A stretch of 64,000 nucleotides of DNA from Chryseolinea soli (GCF_003589925.1 NZ_CP032382.1:930001-994000), one strand, 5' to 3'; shown: positions 18,166 to 27,081, numbered from the stretch's first letter. Notes: a model not told the origin generated them from the letters alone. Translations and numbers: made by a program.

Positions 18166-19062
18166 CTACGGATGGCGCAGCTCGGTGGCGCGCAGGGTGT
18201 TCAGCAAGAGCGATACGATGGTCATCGGCCCCACACCACCGGGTACGGGGGTGATGTACGATGCTTTGGGTGCTACGTTTTTAAAATCAACGTCTCCTTT
18301 GATGGCCCATCCTTTCGGATATTCGGGGCCCTCCACGCGGGTGGTGCCAATGTCGATGACGATGGCACCTTCCTTCACCATGTCGGCGGTGATCAAGCCG
18401 GGTTTGCCAACAGCGGTCAACAAGATGTCGGCAGAACGTGTGTAGCTCGGCAGGTCTTTGGTGAATTTGTGGCAGATCGTTACGGTGGCGCGACCTTGTT
18501 CGGTCAACATCATGCTGAGGGGCGCACCGGCAATGCGGCTTGCACCTACTACCACGGCATGTTTCCCTTCCGTGTCTATAGCGTAGCGGCGCAGCAGTTC
18601 CATGACACCGTAGGGTGTTGCAGGCAAAAGCAGCGGGCTTTTTGAAATAATGCTTCCGAAGTTATGGTTGGTGAATCCGTCCACATCTTTATCGGAACGG
18701 ATCTTCTCGGTGATGTTCTCTACAGAAATGTGTGCGGGCAATGGCAACTGCACGATGAAGCCATCCACATCGTCGTCGTTGTTCACATGGTCGATGTGTT
18801 TCATGAGGCGTTCTTCGCTGATGGTGTCGGCAAAGCGCATCATCGTGTAGTGGAACCCTACGCTTTTGCAGGCTTTCACTTTATTGTCGACATACGTTTG
18901 GCTGGCACCGTCGTCGCCCACCAGAATGATCGCCAGGTGAGGGATTTTTTTGCCAAGCGTTTTGCGCTCAGCCACCTTCGCGGCAATTTCATCCTTGATA
19001 TCGGACGACACTTTTTTGCCGTCGATGAGTGTGTAAGTGGTGGTTTGCAAGTCCTGCGTCAT
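18166..19062 (-). CDS. folD: Bifunctional methylenetetrahydrofolate dehydrogenase / cyclohydrolase
   Basis: 298 residues, normal FolD length. It interconverts 5,10-methylene-, methenyl- and 10-formyl-tetrahydrofolate in the cytoplasm. Visible signatures are SQTYVDNKVKACKSVGF (catalytic lysine of the YxxxK motif), DVDGFIVQLPLP, VVVGASRIAGAPLS for NADP binding (the more usual SxIVGxP is varied here) and TPVPGGVGPMT near the C-terminus. It heads the run folD-queE-pabB-pabC-PorE-like. Confidence 0.97.
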   Translation of the reverse strand: MTQDLQTTTYTLIDGKKVSSDIKDEIAAKVAERKTLGKKIPHLAIILVGDDGASQTYVDNKVKACKSVGFHYTMMRFADTISEERLMKHIDHVNNDDDVDGFIVQLPLPAHISVENITEKIRSDKDVDGFTNHNFGSIISKSPLLLPATPYGVMELLRRYAIDTEGKHAVVVGASRIAGAPLSMMLTEQGRATVTICHKFTKDLPSYTRSADILLTAVGKPGLITADMVKEGAIVIDIGTTRVEGPEYPKGWAIKGDVDFKNVAPKASYITPVPGGVGPMTIVSLLLNTLRATELRHP

Positions 19063-19120
19063 TCTATCTGATATTCTACTTTTTTACATGTCTACCGACC
19101 TGTTGCGCTTACTCTGAACG

Positions 19121-19545
19121 TCAAAGCCTCAGGCCATTTTTCTGGATCAACTGGATGAAAAGTTTCTCCCCTCTTTCGGTACGTCTGTCGCTTCTTTCAA
19201 ATCGGTCTAAAAAATACTTAGTCGACGTTTCCATTCGGGCCTCGGATTTCGCGAGCTGAGCATCGAGTTTCGCTGCGCGGGCATCGGCTCTTCGCATACG
19301 GGCTTCGAATTCTTCCCGCCATTTCGCCGACCGGGCTTCAAATTCCGCCCCCATTTCGCCACCCGAGAATCGAATTCCGCATCAAATTTCTCCATGCGCC
19401 CCTCTTGCTTCTCAAGACGAGCTTCCGCTTTCACCATGCGTTGGATCGTCAGATCCAACCGCTTACCAAATTTTTTCATGTTGCTCTCGAGGCGATCCAG
19501 GTGGATCAGCATTTCAGCAATGACTTCATCATAATTTCTCTCCAT
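19121..19545 (-). pseudogene. Coiled-coil protein gene interrupted by a single-base frameshift
   Basis: Two overlapping frames form one protein. The first (from 19545) runs MERNYDEVIAEMLIHLDRLE to DSRVAKW and then becomes out-of-frame sequence; the second frame picks up GAEFEARSAKW and ends in QLIQKNGLRL. Adding one base to the C5 run at 19348-19352 would join them into about 142 residues of charged helix. The join falls in an 11-residue repeat (DAEFDSRVAKW, GAEFEARSAKW, REEFEARMRRA), the hendecad pattern of a coiled coil. It could be a decayed gene, a sequencing error in a homopolymer, or slippage. Function unknown; it sits between lepA and folD. Confidence 0.75.
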
Positions 19546-19576
19546 AACGGTTTAATTTCGTAATACAACGGTTAAT

Positions 19577-21361
19577 TTAATCAATTTTCAGAACCGCCAT
19601 AAAGGCCTCCTGCGGGATTTCCACGTTGCCTACCTGGCGCATGCGTTTCTTTCCTTTCTTCTGTTTCTCCAGCAGCTTGCGCTTACGGGAGATATCGCCA
19701 CCGTAGCATTTTGCCAACACGTTCTTGCGGATAGCGCTGATGTTTTCGCGGGCCACAACCTTCTGGCCAATGGCCGCCTGGATGGCGATCTCGAACATCT
19801 GGCGTGGGATGAGCTCGCGCAGTTTTTCGCAAAGCTTGCGTCCCCAGTCCTGTGACTTGCCGCGGTGCACGATGGCGCTCAGCGCGTCCACTTTCTCGCC
19901 GTTCAGCATGATGTCGAGCTTCACCATGTCGGATTCGCGGAAGCCGATGAGGTGATAGTCGAGGGAAGCATATCCGCGGGAGATGGATTTCAGTTTGTCG
20001 AAGAAGTCAAATACAATTTCGGACAGCGGCATTTCAAACGACATCTCCACGCGATCGGTGGTGAGGTAGTTTTGATTGATGATGCTTCCGCGCTTGTCCA
20101 TGCACAGGCCGATGATGGGCCCGATATATTCTGATTTCGAAATGATCTGCGCTTTGATGTAGGGTTCCTCAATGCTTTTCATCCGTGTAGGATCCGGCAT
20201 TTCGGAAGGGGCATTGACAAAGATTTGTGTTCCATCCGTCAGAAATGCCTGGAATTGCACCGAGGGCACCGTGGTGATCACGGTCATGTTAAACTCGCGC
20301 TCCAAACGTTCCTGGATGATCTCCATGTGGAGCATGCCGAGGAATCCGCAGCGGAAGCCAAAGCCAAGCGCGGCCGACGTCTCCAGTTCCCACACCAGCG
20401 ACGCGTCGTTGAGCTGCAACTTTTCCATGGATGCACGCAATTCTTCAAATTCTGTCGTGTCCACGGGATAGATACCCGCAAACACCATGGGCTTCACTTT
20501 TTCGAATCCTTTCAAGGCCTCGCCGGGATTGAGCACGTTTGTGATCGTGTCGCCGACGTGCACTTCACTGGCCACCTTGATACCGGAAATGAGATAGCCT
20601 ACGTTGCCCGTGCTGATCTCATTCTTGGGTTGTTTGTCGAGTTTCAGGATACCGATCTCATCGGCACCGTATTCTTTGTCGGCGTTCACAAATTTGATCT
20701 TATCACCTTTGCGGATGGTGCCGTTGAATACGCGGAAGTAGATCTCGATGCCACGGAATGAGTTAAACACCGAGTCAAAGATCATGGCCTGCAGGGGTGC
20801 CTTGGGATCGCCTTTAGGGGCCTTGATGCGGGTGACTACCGCGCGCAATATTTCTTCGATGCCTTTCCCTTCTTTTGCGCTGGCGCGGATCACATCTTCG
20901 CGCTTGCAGCCCACCAGCTCCACAATTTCGTCGGTCACCTCTTCAGGCATGGCATGGGGCAAGTCGATCTTGTTCATGACCGGGATGATCTCCAGGTCGT
21001 GTTCCAGCGCGAGATACAGGTTCGATATGGTCTGGGCTTCGATGCCCTGGCTGGCGTCTACAATGAGGAGGGCGCCTTCGCAGGCAGCAATGGAACGCGA
21101 CACTTCATAAGAAAAATCCACGTGGCCCGGGGTGTCGATCAGGTTGAGCACATAGTTTTTTCCATCCAGGGTATAGTTCATTTGGATGGCGTGGGACTTG
21201 ATCGTGATCCCCTTTTCTTTTTCCAGGTCCATGTTGTCCAATACCTGGGCTTCCATCTGGCGCTCGTTCAGGGTGCCGGTGAATTCCAGCAGTCGGTCGG
21301 CTAGTGTGCTTTTGCCGTGGTCAATGTGTGCGATGATGCAAAAATTGCGGATGTTTTCCAT
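19577..21361 (-). CDS. lepA: Elongation factor 4 (LepA), ribosomal back-translocase GTPase
   Basis: 594 residues, standard LepA length. GTPase motifs are AHIDHGKST (G1, residues 12-20), DTPGHVDF (G3) and NKIDLP (G4). Domains II, III and V follow, with [11 protein letters not shown], and the LepA-specific C-terminal domain ends with [19 protein letters not shown]. It binds ribosomes and affects elongation and biogenesis. Candidate promoter at 21447-21454, about 85 bases upstream. Confidence 0.98.
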   Translation of the reverse strand: MENIRNFCIIAHIDHGKSTLADRLLEFTGTLNERQMEAQVLDNMDLEKEKGITIKSHAIQMNYTLDGKNYVLNLIDTPGHVDFSYEVSRSIAACEGALLIVDASQGIEAQTISNLYLALEHDLEIIPVMNKIDLPHAMPEEVTDEIVELVGCKREDVIRASAKEGKGIEEILRAVVTRIKAPKGDPKAPLQAMIFDSVFNSFRGIEIYFRVFNGTIRKGDKIKFVNADKEYGADEIGILKLDKQPKNEISTGNVGYLISGIKVASEVHVGDTITNVLNPGEALKGFEKVKPMVFAGIYPVDTTEFEELRASMEKLQLNDASLVWELETSAALGFGFRCGFLGMLHMEIIQERLEREFNMTVITTVPSVQFQAFLTDGTQIFVNAPSEMPDPTRMKSIEEPYIKAQIISKSEYIGPIIGLCMDKRGSIINQNYLTTDRVEMSFEMPLSEIVFDFFDKLKSISRGYASLDYHLIGFRESDMVKLDIMLNGEKVDALSAIVHRGKSQDWGRKLCEKLRELIPRQMFEIAIQAAIGQKVVARENISAIRKNVLAKCYGGDISRKRKLLEKQKKGKKRMRQVGNVEIPQEAFMAVLKID

Positions 21362-21446
21362 GCTCTCAGTCTCCTAAATCGGGCAAAATTCCCATTTCGC
21401 GGGCTATTTCCGCATGGGGGTTTGCTCCTGTCCTTGTTTAAGACTG

Positions 21447-21454
21447 CAAAAGTA
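21447..21454 (-). promoter_or_regulatory. Candidate -7 box for lepA
   Basis: TACTTTTG on the minus strand, a perfect TAnnTTTG match about 85 bases upstream of the lepA start. A TTG is visible upstream but only 14 bases away, so the -33 element is uncertain. Confidence 0.4.
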
Positions 21455-21482
21455 GGAATTACAACGATCAATGAGTAGGGAA

Positions 21483-21519
21483 CCATGAACAATGGAAAAG
21501 AAAAGTCCATTGTTCATGG
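21483..21519. repeat. Perfect 14-base inverted repeat between the amidohydrolase gene and lepA
   Basis: CCATGAACAATGGA (21483-21496) and its exact reverse complement (21506-21519) flank a 9-base loop. It lies 12 bases past the amidohydrolase stop on the minus strand. There is no T-run on that strand after the stem, so it is not a classical intrinsic terminator; it may act as a 3' stabilising hairpin or as a binding site upstream of the lepA promoter. Confidence 0.75.
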
Positions 21520-21531
21520 CGGGTTGGTGGT

Positions 21532-22806
21532 TTATTGTTTTATCACGACACCTTCCTTCATGACGAAGCTCACTTTTTCCATGGTTTTAATGTTTTGGAG
21601 CGGGTTTTCGTCGGTGGCCACGATGTCGGCCAATTTGCCCGTTTCGATCGAACCAAACTTGTCAGACATCCCCAGGATGCCGGCAGGAACGATGGTGGCC
21701 GACTTGATCGCTTCCATGGGCGGCATGCCCGCTTCGACCATAAAACCGAATTCTTTGGCGTTGTCGCCGTGCGGATATACCCCGGCATCCGTACCGAAGG
21801 CTATTTTAACACCGCGTTTGTAGGCTTTTCTAAACGTTTCCTGGATCTGAGGGCCGATTTCCAAGGCTTTGGGCACCACCAACGGGTGGTAATAGCCCGG
21901 CACTTTGGCCTGCTCAGCCACAAATTTTCCGGCGGAGATGGTGGGTACGAAGAAGGTCCCTTTTTGCTTCATCAGGTCCATGATCTCTTCGGTCATTTTC
22001 GTGCCGTGTTCAATGGTGGTGATTCCCGCGAGCACCGCGCGTTTCATGCCTTCGGCACCGTGTGCGTGGGCTGCGGTGTGCATGCCATATTCTTTTGCCG
22101 TTTCGATGATCGCTTTCAATTCCTCGTCAGTGAACTGGGGACCGGAGCCATCCTTGGCGATACTGAGCACGCCCCCGGTGGCGGTTATTTTGATCATATC
22201 AGAACCCTCCTTGTAGCGTTGACGCACGGCCTTCCGGGCATCGTCGGGACCGTTGATGACGCCCTCTTTAGGACCTGGATCGCCCATCAGGTCTTTGCGA
22301 TAGCCGTTCGTGGGATCGGCATGCCCACCCGTGGTGGCAATGGATTTCCCTGCCGAAAAGATGCGCGGCCCTACGGCAATGCCTTGATTGATCGCATTGC
22401 GCAGCGCGGTGTTCACGCCCGAGCCACCCAGATCGCGTACGGTGGTGAACCCGGCCATAAGCGTTTTACGGGCATAGGACGCGGCGCGAAAGGCGACGTC
22501 GGCGTCGTTAAGTGTGAAGCGCTGGAGGGCCTGGTCTTTGCTGGTCTCGCTTTCGAGATGGACGTGCATGTCGATGAGTCCGGGCATGACGGTCTTCTTG
22601 CTAAGGTCGATGAGCACGTCGCTGGTGCCGGGTTTTGAAAACCCTTTTTCGATGGCGGTGATCTTGTTGCCTTCCACCACGATGGTCATCTGGGGCTGGA
22701 CGTCGTTGGTCTTGCCGTCGATGAGGTTGCCGCAGTGGACGTAGGTTTTCTGCGCATAGCTCACGAGAGAAGCCATGCACAAAAGCAGGAGGTAAATTTT
22801 CTTCAT
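21532..22806 (-). CDS. Exported amidohydrolase, imidazolonepropionase/prolidase-like
   Basis: 424 residues with a Sec signal (1-18, ending VSYAQ). It belongs to the metal-dependent amidohydrolase superfamily: DMHVHLE gives the HxH metal pair, IKITATGGV carries the probable carbamylated lysine, HTAAHAHG and TIEHGT give further metal histidines, and AFGTDAGVYPHG the catalytic aspartate. The sequence resembles the Sgx9260-like group, some members of which cleave Xaa-Pro or Xaa-Arg dipeptides. All active-site residues are present, so a secreted or periplasmic peptidase or amidase is likely; the substrate is unknown. Confidence 0.88.
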   Translation of the reverse strand: MKKIYLLLLCMASLVSYAQKTYVHCGNLIDGKTNDVQPQMTIVVEGNKITAIEKGFSKPGTSDVLIDLSKKTVMPGLIDMHVHLESETSKDQALQRFTLNDADVAFRAASYARKTLMAGFTTVRDLGGSGVNTALRNAINQGIAVGPRIFSAGKSIATTGGHADPTNGYRKDLMGDPGPKEGVINGPDDARKAVRQRYKEGSDMIKITATGGVLSIAKDGSGPQFTDEELKAIIETAKEYGMHTAAHAHGAEGMKRAVLAGITTIEHGTKMTEEIMDLMKQKGTFFVPTISAGKFVAEQAKVPGYYHPLVVPKALEIGPQIQETFRKAYKRGVKIAFGTDAGVYPHGDNAKEFGFMVEAGMPPMEAIKSATIVPAGILGMSDKFGSIETGKLADIVATDENPLQNIKTMEKVSFVMKEGVVIKQ

Positions 22807-22826
22807 ACAGTTTTAGGTTAATGAGG

Positions 22827-22856
22827 GAAAGATAGGCTTGAAAAGAAAAATGACAA
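22827..22856 (-). promoter_or_regulatory. Candidate promoter for the amidohydrolase gene
   Basis: Minus strand: TTG (22856-22854), 19 bases, then TATCTTTC (22834-22827), one base off TAnnTTTG. It ends 20 bases before the ATG at 22806. Confidence 0.45.
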
Positions 22857-22857
22857 T

Positions 22858-23256
22858 TTAATGATGGAGGTATTTCTGCACCAACGATTTCAAACCGCTC
22901 ATTTCATCGGTGCCCATGGCGCCGGCTTTTACGTGGAGCAGCAGCTCGAACATCACCTGCTGATCGTAGCCCAGGTTGGAAGCGATCTTGGAGCAGAACA
23001 TGATCTCCTCTTTGTACATGCGCTCGTCGATCTTCATGAGCTGCACCAGCGAGAAAAGATAGTCGAACTTCCGGTCGTCGGAGAGGTCTTCGGGGACGAT
23101 GAGGTCGTGGCGTTTGTCGAACAGCGGTTTCACCTCGTCGGGGTAAACGTTGTTGGCCCGGCCGATGTTAATGATATAGTTCCGCTCCCGGTCGGCTACG
23201 GTGCCGTCTATTTGAGCGAGGCTGATCAGCAATTTCATTTGGGCAAGTGCAGACAT
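22858..23256 (-). CDS. TerB-like helical protein
   Basis: 132 residues, all alpha-helical in appearance. The pattern LLISLAQIDGTVADRERNYI and LFSLVQLMKIDERMYKEEIMF shows two TerB-like repeats, each with an acidic residue after a hydrophobic helix (AQIDG, MKIDE) as in the metal-binding TerB/DjlA fold. No membrane segment or signal is seen. No other ter genes are near, so tellurite resistance should not be assumed. It is transcribed away from the AcpH-like gene. Confidence 0.75.
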   Translation of the reverse strand: MSALAQMKLLISLAQIDGTVADRERNYIINIGRANNVYPDEVKPLFDKRHDLIVPEDLSDDRKFDYLFSLVQLMKIDERMYKEEIMFCSKIASNLGYDQQVMFELLLHVKAGAMGTDEMSGLKSLVQKYLHH

Positions 23257-23373
23257 GGTAGTTTAGTTAAGGTTAAGGCGTATCAACGGGACAGACGAGG
23301 GTAAACTGAACATGATCACTATGAACGTCCAACCTAAGAACTTAATAACAAATAACCAATACCTTTACGCGGC

Positions 23374-24003
23374 ATGAATTTTTTGGCGCACATTTATTTA
23401 TCGGGAAACAATCCGTCGGTGATGGTGGGCAACTTCATCGGCGATTTTGTGAAGGGCCGGAACCTGCTGGAACAATTTGGTGACGGCATTGCCAAAGGGA
23501 TCGCCTTGCACCGCGAGATCGATGCCTTCACCGACCGCCACCCCGTGGTGCTGCAAAGCAAAACCCGGCTGCGGCCCAAGTACAGACACTACGCACCGGT
23601 GATCGTCGATGTTTTCTATGACCATTTTCTTTCCCGGTACTGGGACCAGTATCACGCACAACCCCTCCCCGACTTCGCCCGCGAGGCCTATCTTTTTTTA
23701 GAAAGCCAAAGCGATGTGTTGCCCGAAGGGGTCCGCCATTTGCTGCCACACATGAAACGCGGCAACTGGCTGCTGAACTATGGCAACCTGCAAGGCCTGC
23801 AGCGTGCCCTCAGCGGATTGGCCAGCCGAACCCGGCACGACTCGCACATGGAACAGTCGGTCCAGGACTTAGAAAAATCTTATGACGCCTTTAAAGCCGA
23901 GTTCGAAACGTTTTTCCCGGACCTCATTGCCATGTCGCGCTCCTTTTTGGACCCGCTACCCGGACCGGTGTTTCCACTCCCTCTATCCAACGGTCAGCAT
24001 TAA
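23374..24003 (+). CDS. acpH: Acyl carrier protein phosphodiesterase (AcpH/DUF479 family)
   Basis: 209 residues. The N-terminus MNFLAHIYLSG and the segments GNFIGDFVKGR, GIALHREIDAFTDRHP and VIVDVFYDHFLSRYW match the AcpH family, in which conserved Asp and His residues of an HD-like helical fold bind the metal. The enzyme removes 4'-phosphopantetheine from holo-ACP. It starts a two-gene plus-strand unit with the following hypothetical gene (29-base gap). Confidence 0.9.
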   Translation: MNFLAHIYLSGNNPSVMVGNFIGDFVKGRNLLEQFGDGIAKGIALHREIDAFTDRHPVVLQSKTRLRPKYRHYAPVIVDVFYDHFLSRYWDQYHAQPLPDFAREAYLFLESQSDVLPEGVRHLLPHMKRGNWLLNYGNLQGLQRALSGLASRTRHDSHMEQSVQDLEKSYDAFKAEFETFFPDLIAMSRSFLDPLPGPVFPLPLSNGQH

Positions 24004-24032
24004 TCTTTTACCTTTACACTACAATTTTTTGT

Positions 24033-24398
24033 ATGCACAACGACCCCGAACTCAGCGGCAAATATCTCGGCACCATCTCACAAGACTTTGTGCGGGTAGC
24101 CGACACCTTGAAGGAAGCCTCCTACCAGATCAGGACAGCAGGTTTTGAATATCCCATTTTCCCGCTTTGCAAAGAAGAACAACCCATCGGTCAGATGCTG
24201 ATGGCCCCCGCCGTGAACGGCACCGCCTGGTTTTACTATGCTTCTTTTTTTGACGAATTCCTGCAGCGCGGCCTGATCACCCCCGACAAGGTGGACGACT
24301 TTAAGGCCGCCTACAAAGATCCCGATGAGTTTTGCTGTCTTTTCGTGGTCGATCAGCAGTTCACCAACTTCGTCTTCATCCCCTTCCCCGAAGATTGA
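24033..24398 (+). CDS. Conserved hypothetical protein
   Basis: 121 residues, soluble, no signal or membrane helix. Features are an N-terminal helix (SQDFVRVADTLKEASYQIR), a YPIFPLCKEEQPIGQ segment and a C-terminal FCCLFVVDQQFTNFVFIPF strand pair. I do not recognise a domain, but the balanced composition and tight fit between acpH and thiL argue that it is real. Its TGA and the thiL stop on the other strand form one TGATCA palindrome (24396-24401), so the convergent genes have no spacer. Confidence 0.75.
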   Translation: MHNDPELSGKYLGTISQDFVRVADTLKEASYQIRTAGFEYPIFPLCKEEQPIGQMLMAPAVNGTAWFYYASFFDEFLQRGLITPDKVDDFKAAYKDPDEFCCLFVVDQQFTNFVFIPFPED

Positions 24399-25436
24399 TC
24401 ACGACCGGAAATGGTCCCAACCCTGGGCCCGCAACGGTACCACTGTACCTCCCTTGGTGATGAGCACGTTCTGATCCTTGCGGTCGTGCACATAGCCGAT
24501 GAAATGGATGTCGGGATGATTCTTGATCTTCTCCTGGTCGGCTTGCGAGATCGTGAAGAGCAGCTCATAGTCTTCGCCGCCATTCAGCGCGCACGTTACA
24601 GGGTCGAGGTTGAATTCGACGGCGGTCTCATACGTAAGATGATCGATGGGAATTTTGTCTTCATAGATCCTGATGCCGACACCCGAGTTTCGCGCGATGT
24701 GCAGAAGTTCCGACGCCAACCCGTCGGAAACATCGATCATTGAGGTGGGTTTCACGCCGGCTTCCTCTAAATCGAAAACAATGTCGGTGCGCGCTTCGGG
24801 TTTTAATTGCCGGCCGACGAGGTATTCATATTTTTCTATGTTGGGTTCCATGTTGGGGTCGGCGAGAAACACCTGCTTTTCGCGCTCCAGCACCTGGAGT
24901 CCCATAAAAGCGGCGCCCAGGTCACCCGTGGCGCAAAGGATATCGTTGACTTGCGCACCACTACGATAGGCGATCTTCTCCCGCCGGGCGCGCCCGATCA
25001 CGGAAATGGAGATGACCAACCCGGACGTGGATGACGTGGTGTCGCCACCGACAAGATCAACGCCATAATTTTGGCAAGCCGTGCGGATGCCGGCGTATAA
25101 TGCGTCGATCGCCTCCACGGAAAAGCGGTTGCTCAACGCCAGACTCACCGTGATCTGTTCGGCCTTTCCATTCATCGCCGCAATGTCGGACACATTCACG
25201 GCCACGGCTTTGTAGCCCAGGTGATGGATGGGCACATACGACAAATCGAAGTGAATGCCTTCCACCAGCATGTCGGTGGAAACCAGGATACAATCCTGGT
25301 CATGACCTTGAATAACGGCCGCATCATCGCCAATGCCGGTGAGGGTTGTGGGGTTGGTGAGGGTGACGTTTTTGTGGATGCGGTCGATCAATCCAAACTC
25401 GCCCAGGTTACTTATCTCCGATCTGTTCTCGCTCAT
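24399..25436 (-). CDS. thiL: Thiamine-monophosphate kinase
   Basis: 345 residues. ThiL phosphorylates thiamine monophosphate to the diphosphate cofactor. The fold of the PurM/SelD superfamily is evident: LTGIGDDAAVIQG near residue 35, LVSTDMLVEGIHFDL, AVNVSDIAAMNG, LVGGDTTSS, DVSDGLASELLHI and CALNGGEDYELLFTI. The catalytic aspartates in GDDAA and GGDTT are present. No TPP riboswitch is visible upstream and no other thiamine gene lies in the window. Confidence 0.96.
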   Translation of the reverse strand: MSENRSEISNLGEFGLIDRIHKNVTLTNPTTLTGIGDDAAVIQGHDQDCILVSTDMLVEGIHFDLSYVPIHHLGYKAVAVNVSDIAAMNGKAEQITVSLALSNRFSVEAIDALYAGIRTACQNYGVDLVGGDTTSSTSGLVISISVIGRARREKIAYRSGAQVNDILCATGDLGAAFMGLQVLEREKQVFLADPNMEPNIEKYEYLVGRQLKPEARTDIVFDLEEAGVKPTSMIDVSDGLASELLHIARNSGVGIRIYEDKIPIDHLTYETAVEFNLDPVTCALNGGEDYELLFTISQADQEKIKNHPDIHFIGYVHDRKDQNVLITKGGTVVPLRAQGWDHFRS

Positions 25437-25497
25437 ACGTTTTTATGACTGTTTAGAGAATGATCGTCTTCGTCGTCCGAAGCAACCATTCATCCTG

Positions 25498-25505
25498 CAA
25501 AAGTA
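25498..25505 (-). promoter_or_regulatory. Candidate -7 box for thiL
   Basis: TACTTTTG on the minus strand, about 60 bases upstream of the thiL ATG, in the divergent region shared with the small lipoprotein gene. No clear TTTG at -33. Confidence 0.4.
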
Positions 25506-25579
25506 AGATTATCGATGAATATGACAGATTTGAGTCTTATATTCGGTGTACCTATGCACTGGTGAAAACTACGACCCCC

Positions 25580-25741
25580 ATGAAAAAAATTACCGGCCTT
25601 CTGCTCATCCTGTTTTTCGTATTGGGCGCTTGCAGCTCGCCGAAGCCGTATTACAAAACCGCCAAGGGAAAGAAAAAGACGAAATACTACAACGACATCC
25701 AATTTGGCGGCAAAAGCGCCAGTCAGATGAAGAAACCTTGA
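25580..25741 (+). CDS. Small lipoprotein
   Basis: 53 residues from the ATG at 25580. The frame is open further upstream, but that part has no signal sequence, whereas MKKITGLLLILFFVLGACSS from 25580 is a textbook lipoprotein signal (lipobox LGAC). The mature part is only about 35 residues, very basic (KTAKGKKKTKYY), ending KSASQMKKP. It resembles the small basic lipoproteins common in Bacteroidota; function unknown. It ends 7 bases from the convergent epimerase gene. Confidence 0.7.
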   Translation: MKKITGLLLILFFVLGACSSPKPYYKTAKGKKKTKYYNDIQFGGKSASQMKKP

Positions 25742-25748
25742 TGGTTGC

Positions 25749-26147
25749 CTAGAGGTCTTGGCAGAGCTCGATCAGCACTCCGCCAGTGGTTTTGGGATGG
25801 AGGAAGCAGATCATCTTATTGTCGGCCCCTTTTTTAGGCACATCGTTTATGACCTCGAAACCCTTCTTTTTATAATCTTCCATGCTGCTGCGGATATCGC
25901 TCACCGCAAACGCGAGATGGTGCACGCCTTCACCCTTTTTTTCGATGAATTTGGCGATGGGCGAATCGTCGCGGGTGGCTTCCAGGAACTCGATTTTCAC
26001 CCCGCCGATCTCAAAAAACGACGTCCGCACGCCTTCTGAGGCCACTTCCTCGATCTTGTAGTGCTCGCGTCCCAGCAGGGTTTCAAAGACAGAATGTGCA
26101 TTTTTGAGGCTTTTAACTGCGATTCCGATGTGTTCAAGTTTTTCCAT
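25749..26147 (-). CDS. mce: Methylmalonyl-CoA epimerase
   Basis: 132 residues of the vicinal oxygen chelate fold, two beta-alpha-beta-beta-beta modules. Metal-binding residues are H6 in EHIGIAV and the histidine in GVHHLAFAVSD; GGVKIEFLEA and GGVLIELCQ carry the glutamates. It interconverts (R)- and (S)-methylmalonyl-CoA in propionate and succinate metabolism. The mutase subunits are not in this window. Confidence 0.94.
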   Translation of the reverse strand: MEKLEHIGIAVKSLKNAHSVFETLLGREHYKIEEVASEGVRTSFFEIGGVKIEFLEATRDDSPIAKFIEKKGEGVHHLAFAVSDIRSSMEDYKKKGFEVINDVPKKGADNKMICFLHPKTTGGVLIELCQDL

Positions 26148-26153
26148 AATTGT

Positions 26154-26161
26154 TAACTTTG
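26154..26161 (+). promoter_or_regulatory. Candidate -7 box for the 26223 gene
   Basis: TAACTTTG, a perfect TAnnTTTG match on the plus strand, about 60 bases before the ATG at 26223. The upstream element is not convincing. Confidence 0.35.
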
Positions 26162-26222
26162 TACCCCAAACAAGAAACTTTTAGGGGAAATCGAAAGTTT
26201 AAACTGTGAAACTTTGGCATCT

Positions 26223-26636
26223 ATGATCGAGACACTCAGCGAAATGCACGTAGAAGCGGCCCGCATACAACAAGAAATCAAGGACTACCTGGGCTTGCGC
26301 ACGTCGGACCTCGTGTTTGAGTACAGCACGGTGGATGGCCACAAAGTGAAACTGGACCTCATCACCATCAACCCGCGCCACAACCAGGCTTTCCTGTTCC
26401 ACAACGAAACGGGAGCCGACAAAGTGGATGCACTAAAGAAAATGCTGGCCTACGTGCAGCAGTATAAAGAGAAAGAGAATTCCTATACGATACAATGGGT
26501 TGCCAAAGGCGACACGGAATTGCACACGTCCTACTTCAAGGCCAGCAATATCCTCGACGCCCTGCAAAAGCTGTACTACGGACGCGATATGAATACGCTT
26601 ACCGTTTTCAGTGTAGTGCTCAATCCGATTTCATAA
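26223..26636 (+). CDS. Conserved hypothetical protein
   Basis: 137 residues from the ATG at 26223; a TTG three codons upstream is also in frame. Soluble, with an N-terminal helix (HVEAARIQQEIKDYLGL), then strands (LVFEYSTVDGHKVKLDLITI) and a helix (ADKVDALKKMLAYVQQYKEK). No family recognised. It lies 18 bases upstream of the IscA-type gene on the same strand, so the two are probably co-transcribed, but an Fe-S role would be a guess. Confidence 0.75.
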   Translation: MIETLSEMHVEAARIQQEIKDYLGLRTSDLVFEYSTVDGHKVKLDLITINPRHNQAFLFHNETGADKVDALKKMLAYVQQYKEKENSYTIQWVAKGDTELHTSYFKASNILDALQKLYYGRDMNTLTVFSVVLNPIS

Positions 26637-26654
26637 AACAAGAACATTCAGACT

Positions 26655-26981
26655 ATGATCAGCGTAACCGATAAAGCAAAAGAACGGATCATCGCCCTCC
26701 GCACCGAAGAAGGCAAGCCGGACAACAACAACATTCGCGTGCTCGTGAAAGGCGGTGGTTGCTCGGGACTTATGTATGATCTCAACTTCGACGATGAGAT
26801 CAAGCCCGCCGACCAGATCTTTGAAGACAAGGGTATCAAAATCCTGGTCGACAAGAAAAGCCTTCTCTATTTGTTGGGCACCACGCTCGACTTTTCGGAT
26901 GGACTGAACGGAAAGGGTTTCCAATTCATCAATCCCAACGCCACACGCACCTGCGGTTGTGGTGAGAGCTTCGCGGTTTAA
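26655..26981 (+). CDS. A-type iron-sulfur carrier (HesB/IscA/ErpA family)
   Basis: 108 residues, the usual size. The three cluster cysteines are C36 (GGGCSGLMY), C100 and C102 (TCGCGESF). It carries and inserts [2Fe-2S] or [4Fe-4S] clusters into target enzymes. The family members IscA, SufA and ErpA cannot be told apart by eye. A strong hairpin terminator follows at 27082. Confidence 0.95.
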   Translation: MISVTDKAKERIIALRTEEGKPDNNNIRVLVKGGGCSGLMYDLNFDDEIKPADQIFEDKGIKILVDKKSLLYLLGTTLDFSDGLNGKGFQFINPNATRTCGCGESFAV

Positions 26982-27081
26982 TCTCAGCGCATATCGATGC
27001 GTTGGCACCTCCGGGTTACTCCGGAAGGTTCTTAAACTCACTATATTTTATGAATGGGGCGAAACGCTTCATTTCTGATAG

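Noticed and set aside
21535..22638. A 367-residue open frame on the plus strand opposite the amidohydrolase
   Set aside because: Its composition (many Gly, His, Phe) is that of an antisense shadow, and the minus strand carries all the amidohydrolase motifs.
22858..23256. Tellurite resistance operon around the TerB-like gene
   Set aside because: No TerC, TerD or TerZ-like gene is nearby; TerB-like folds occur in many unrelated settings.
25437..25579. TPP riboswitch upstream of thiL
   Set aside because: I looked for the conserved CUGAGA and ACCUG-like elements and found no arrangement of them; only a -7 box is visible.
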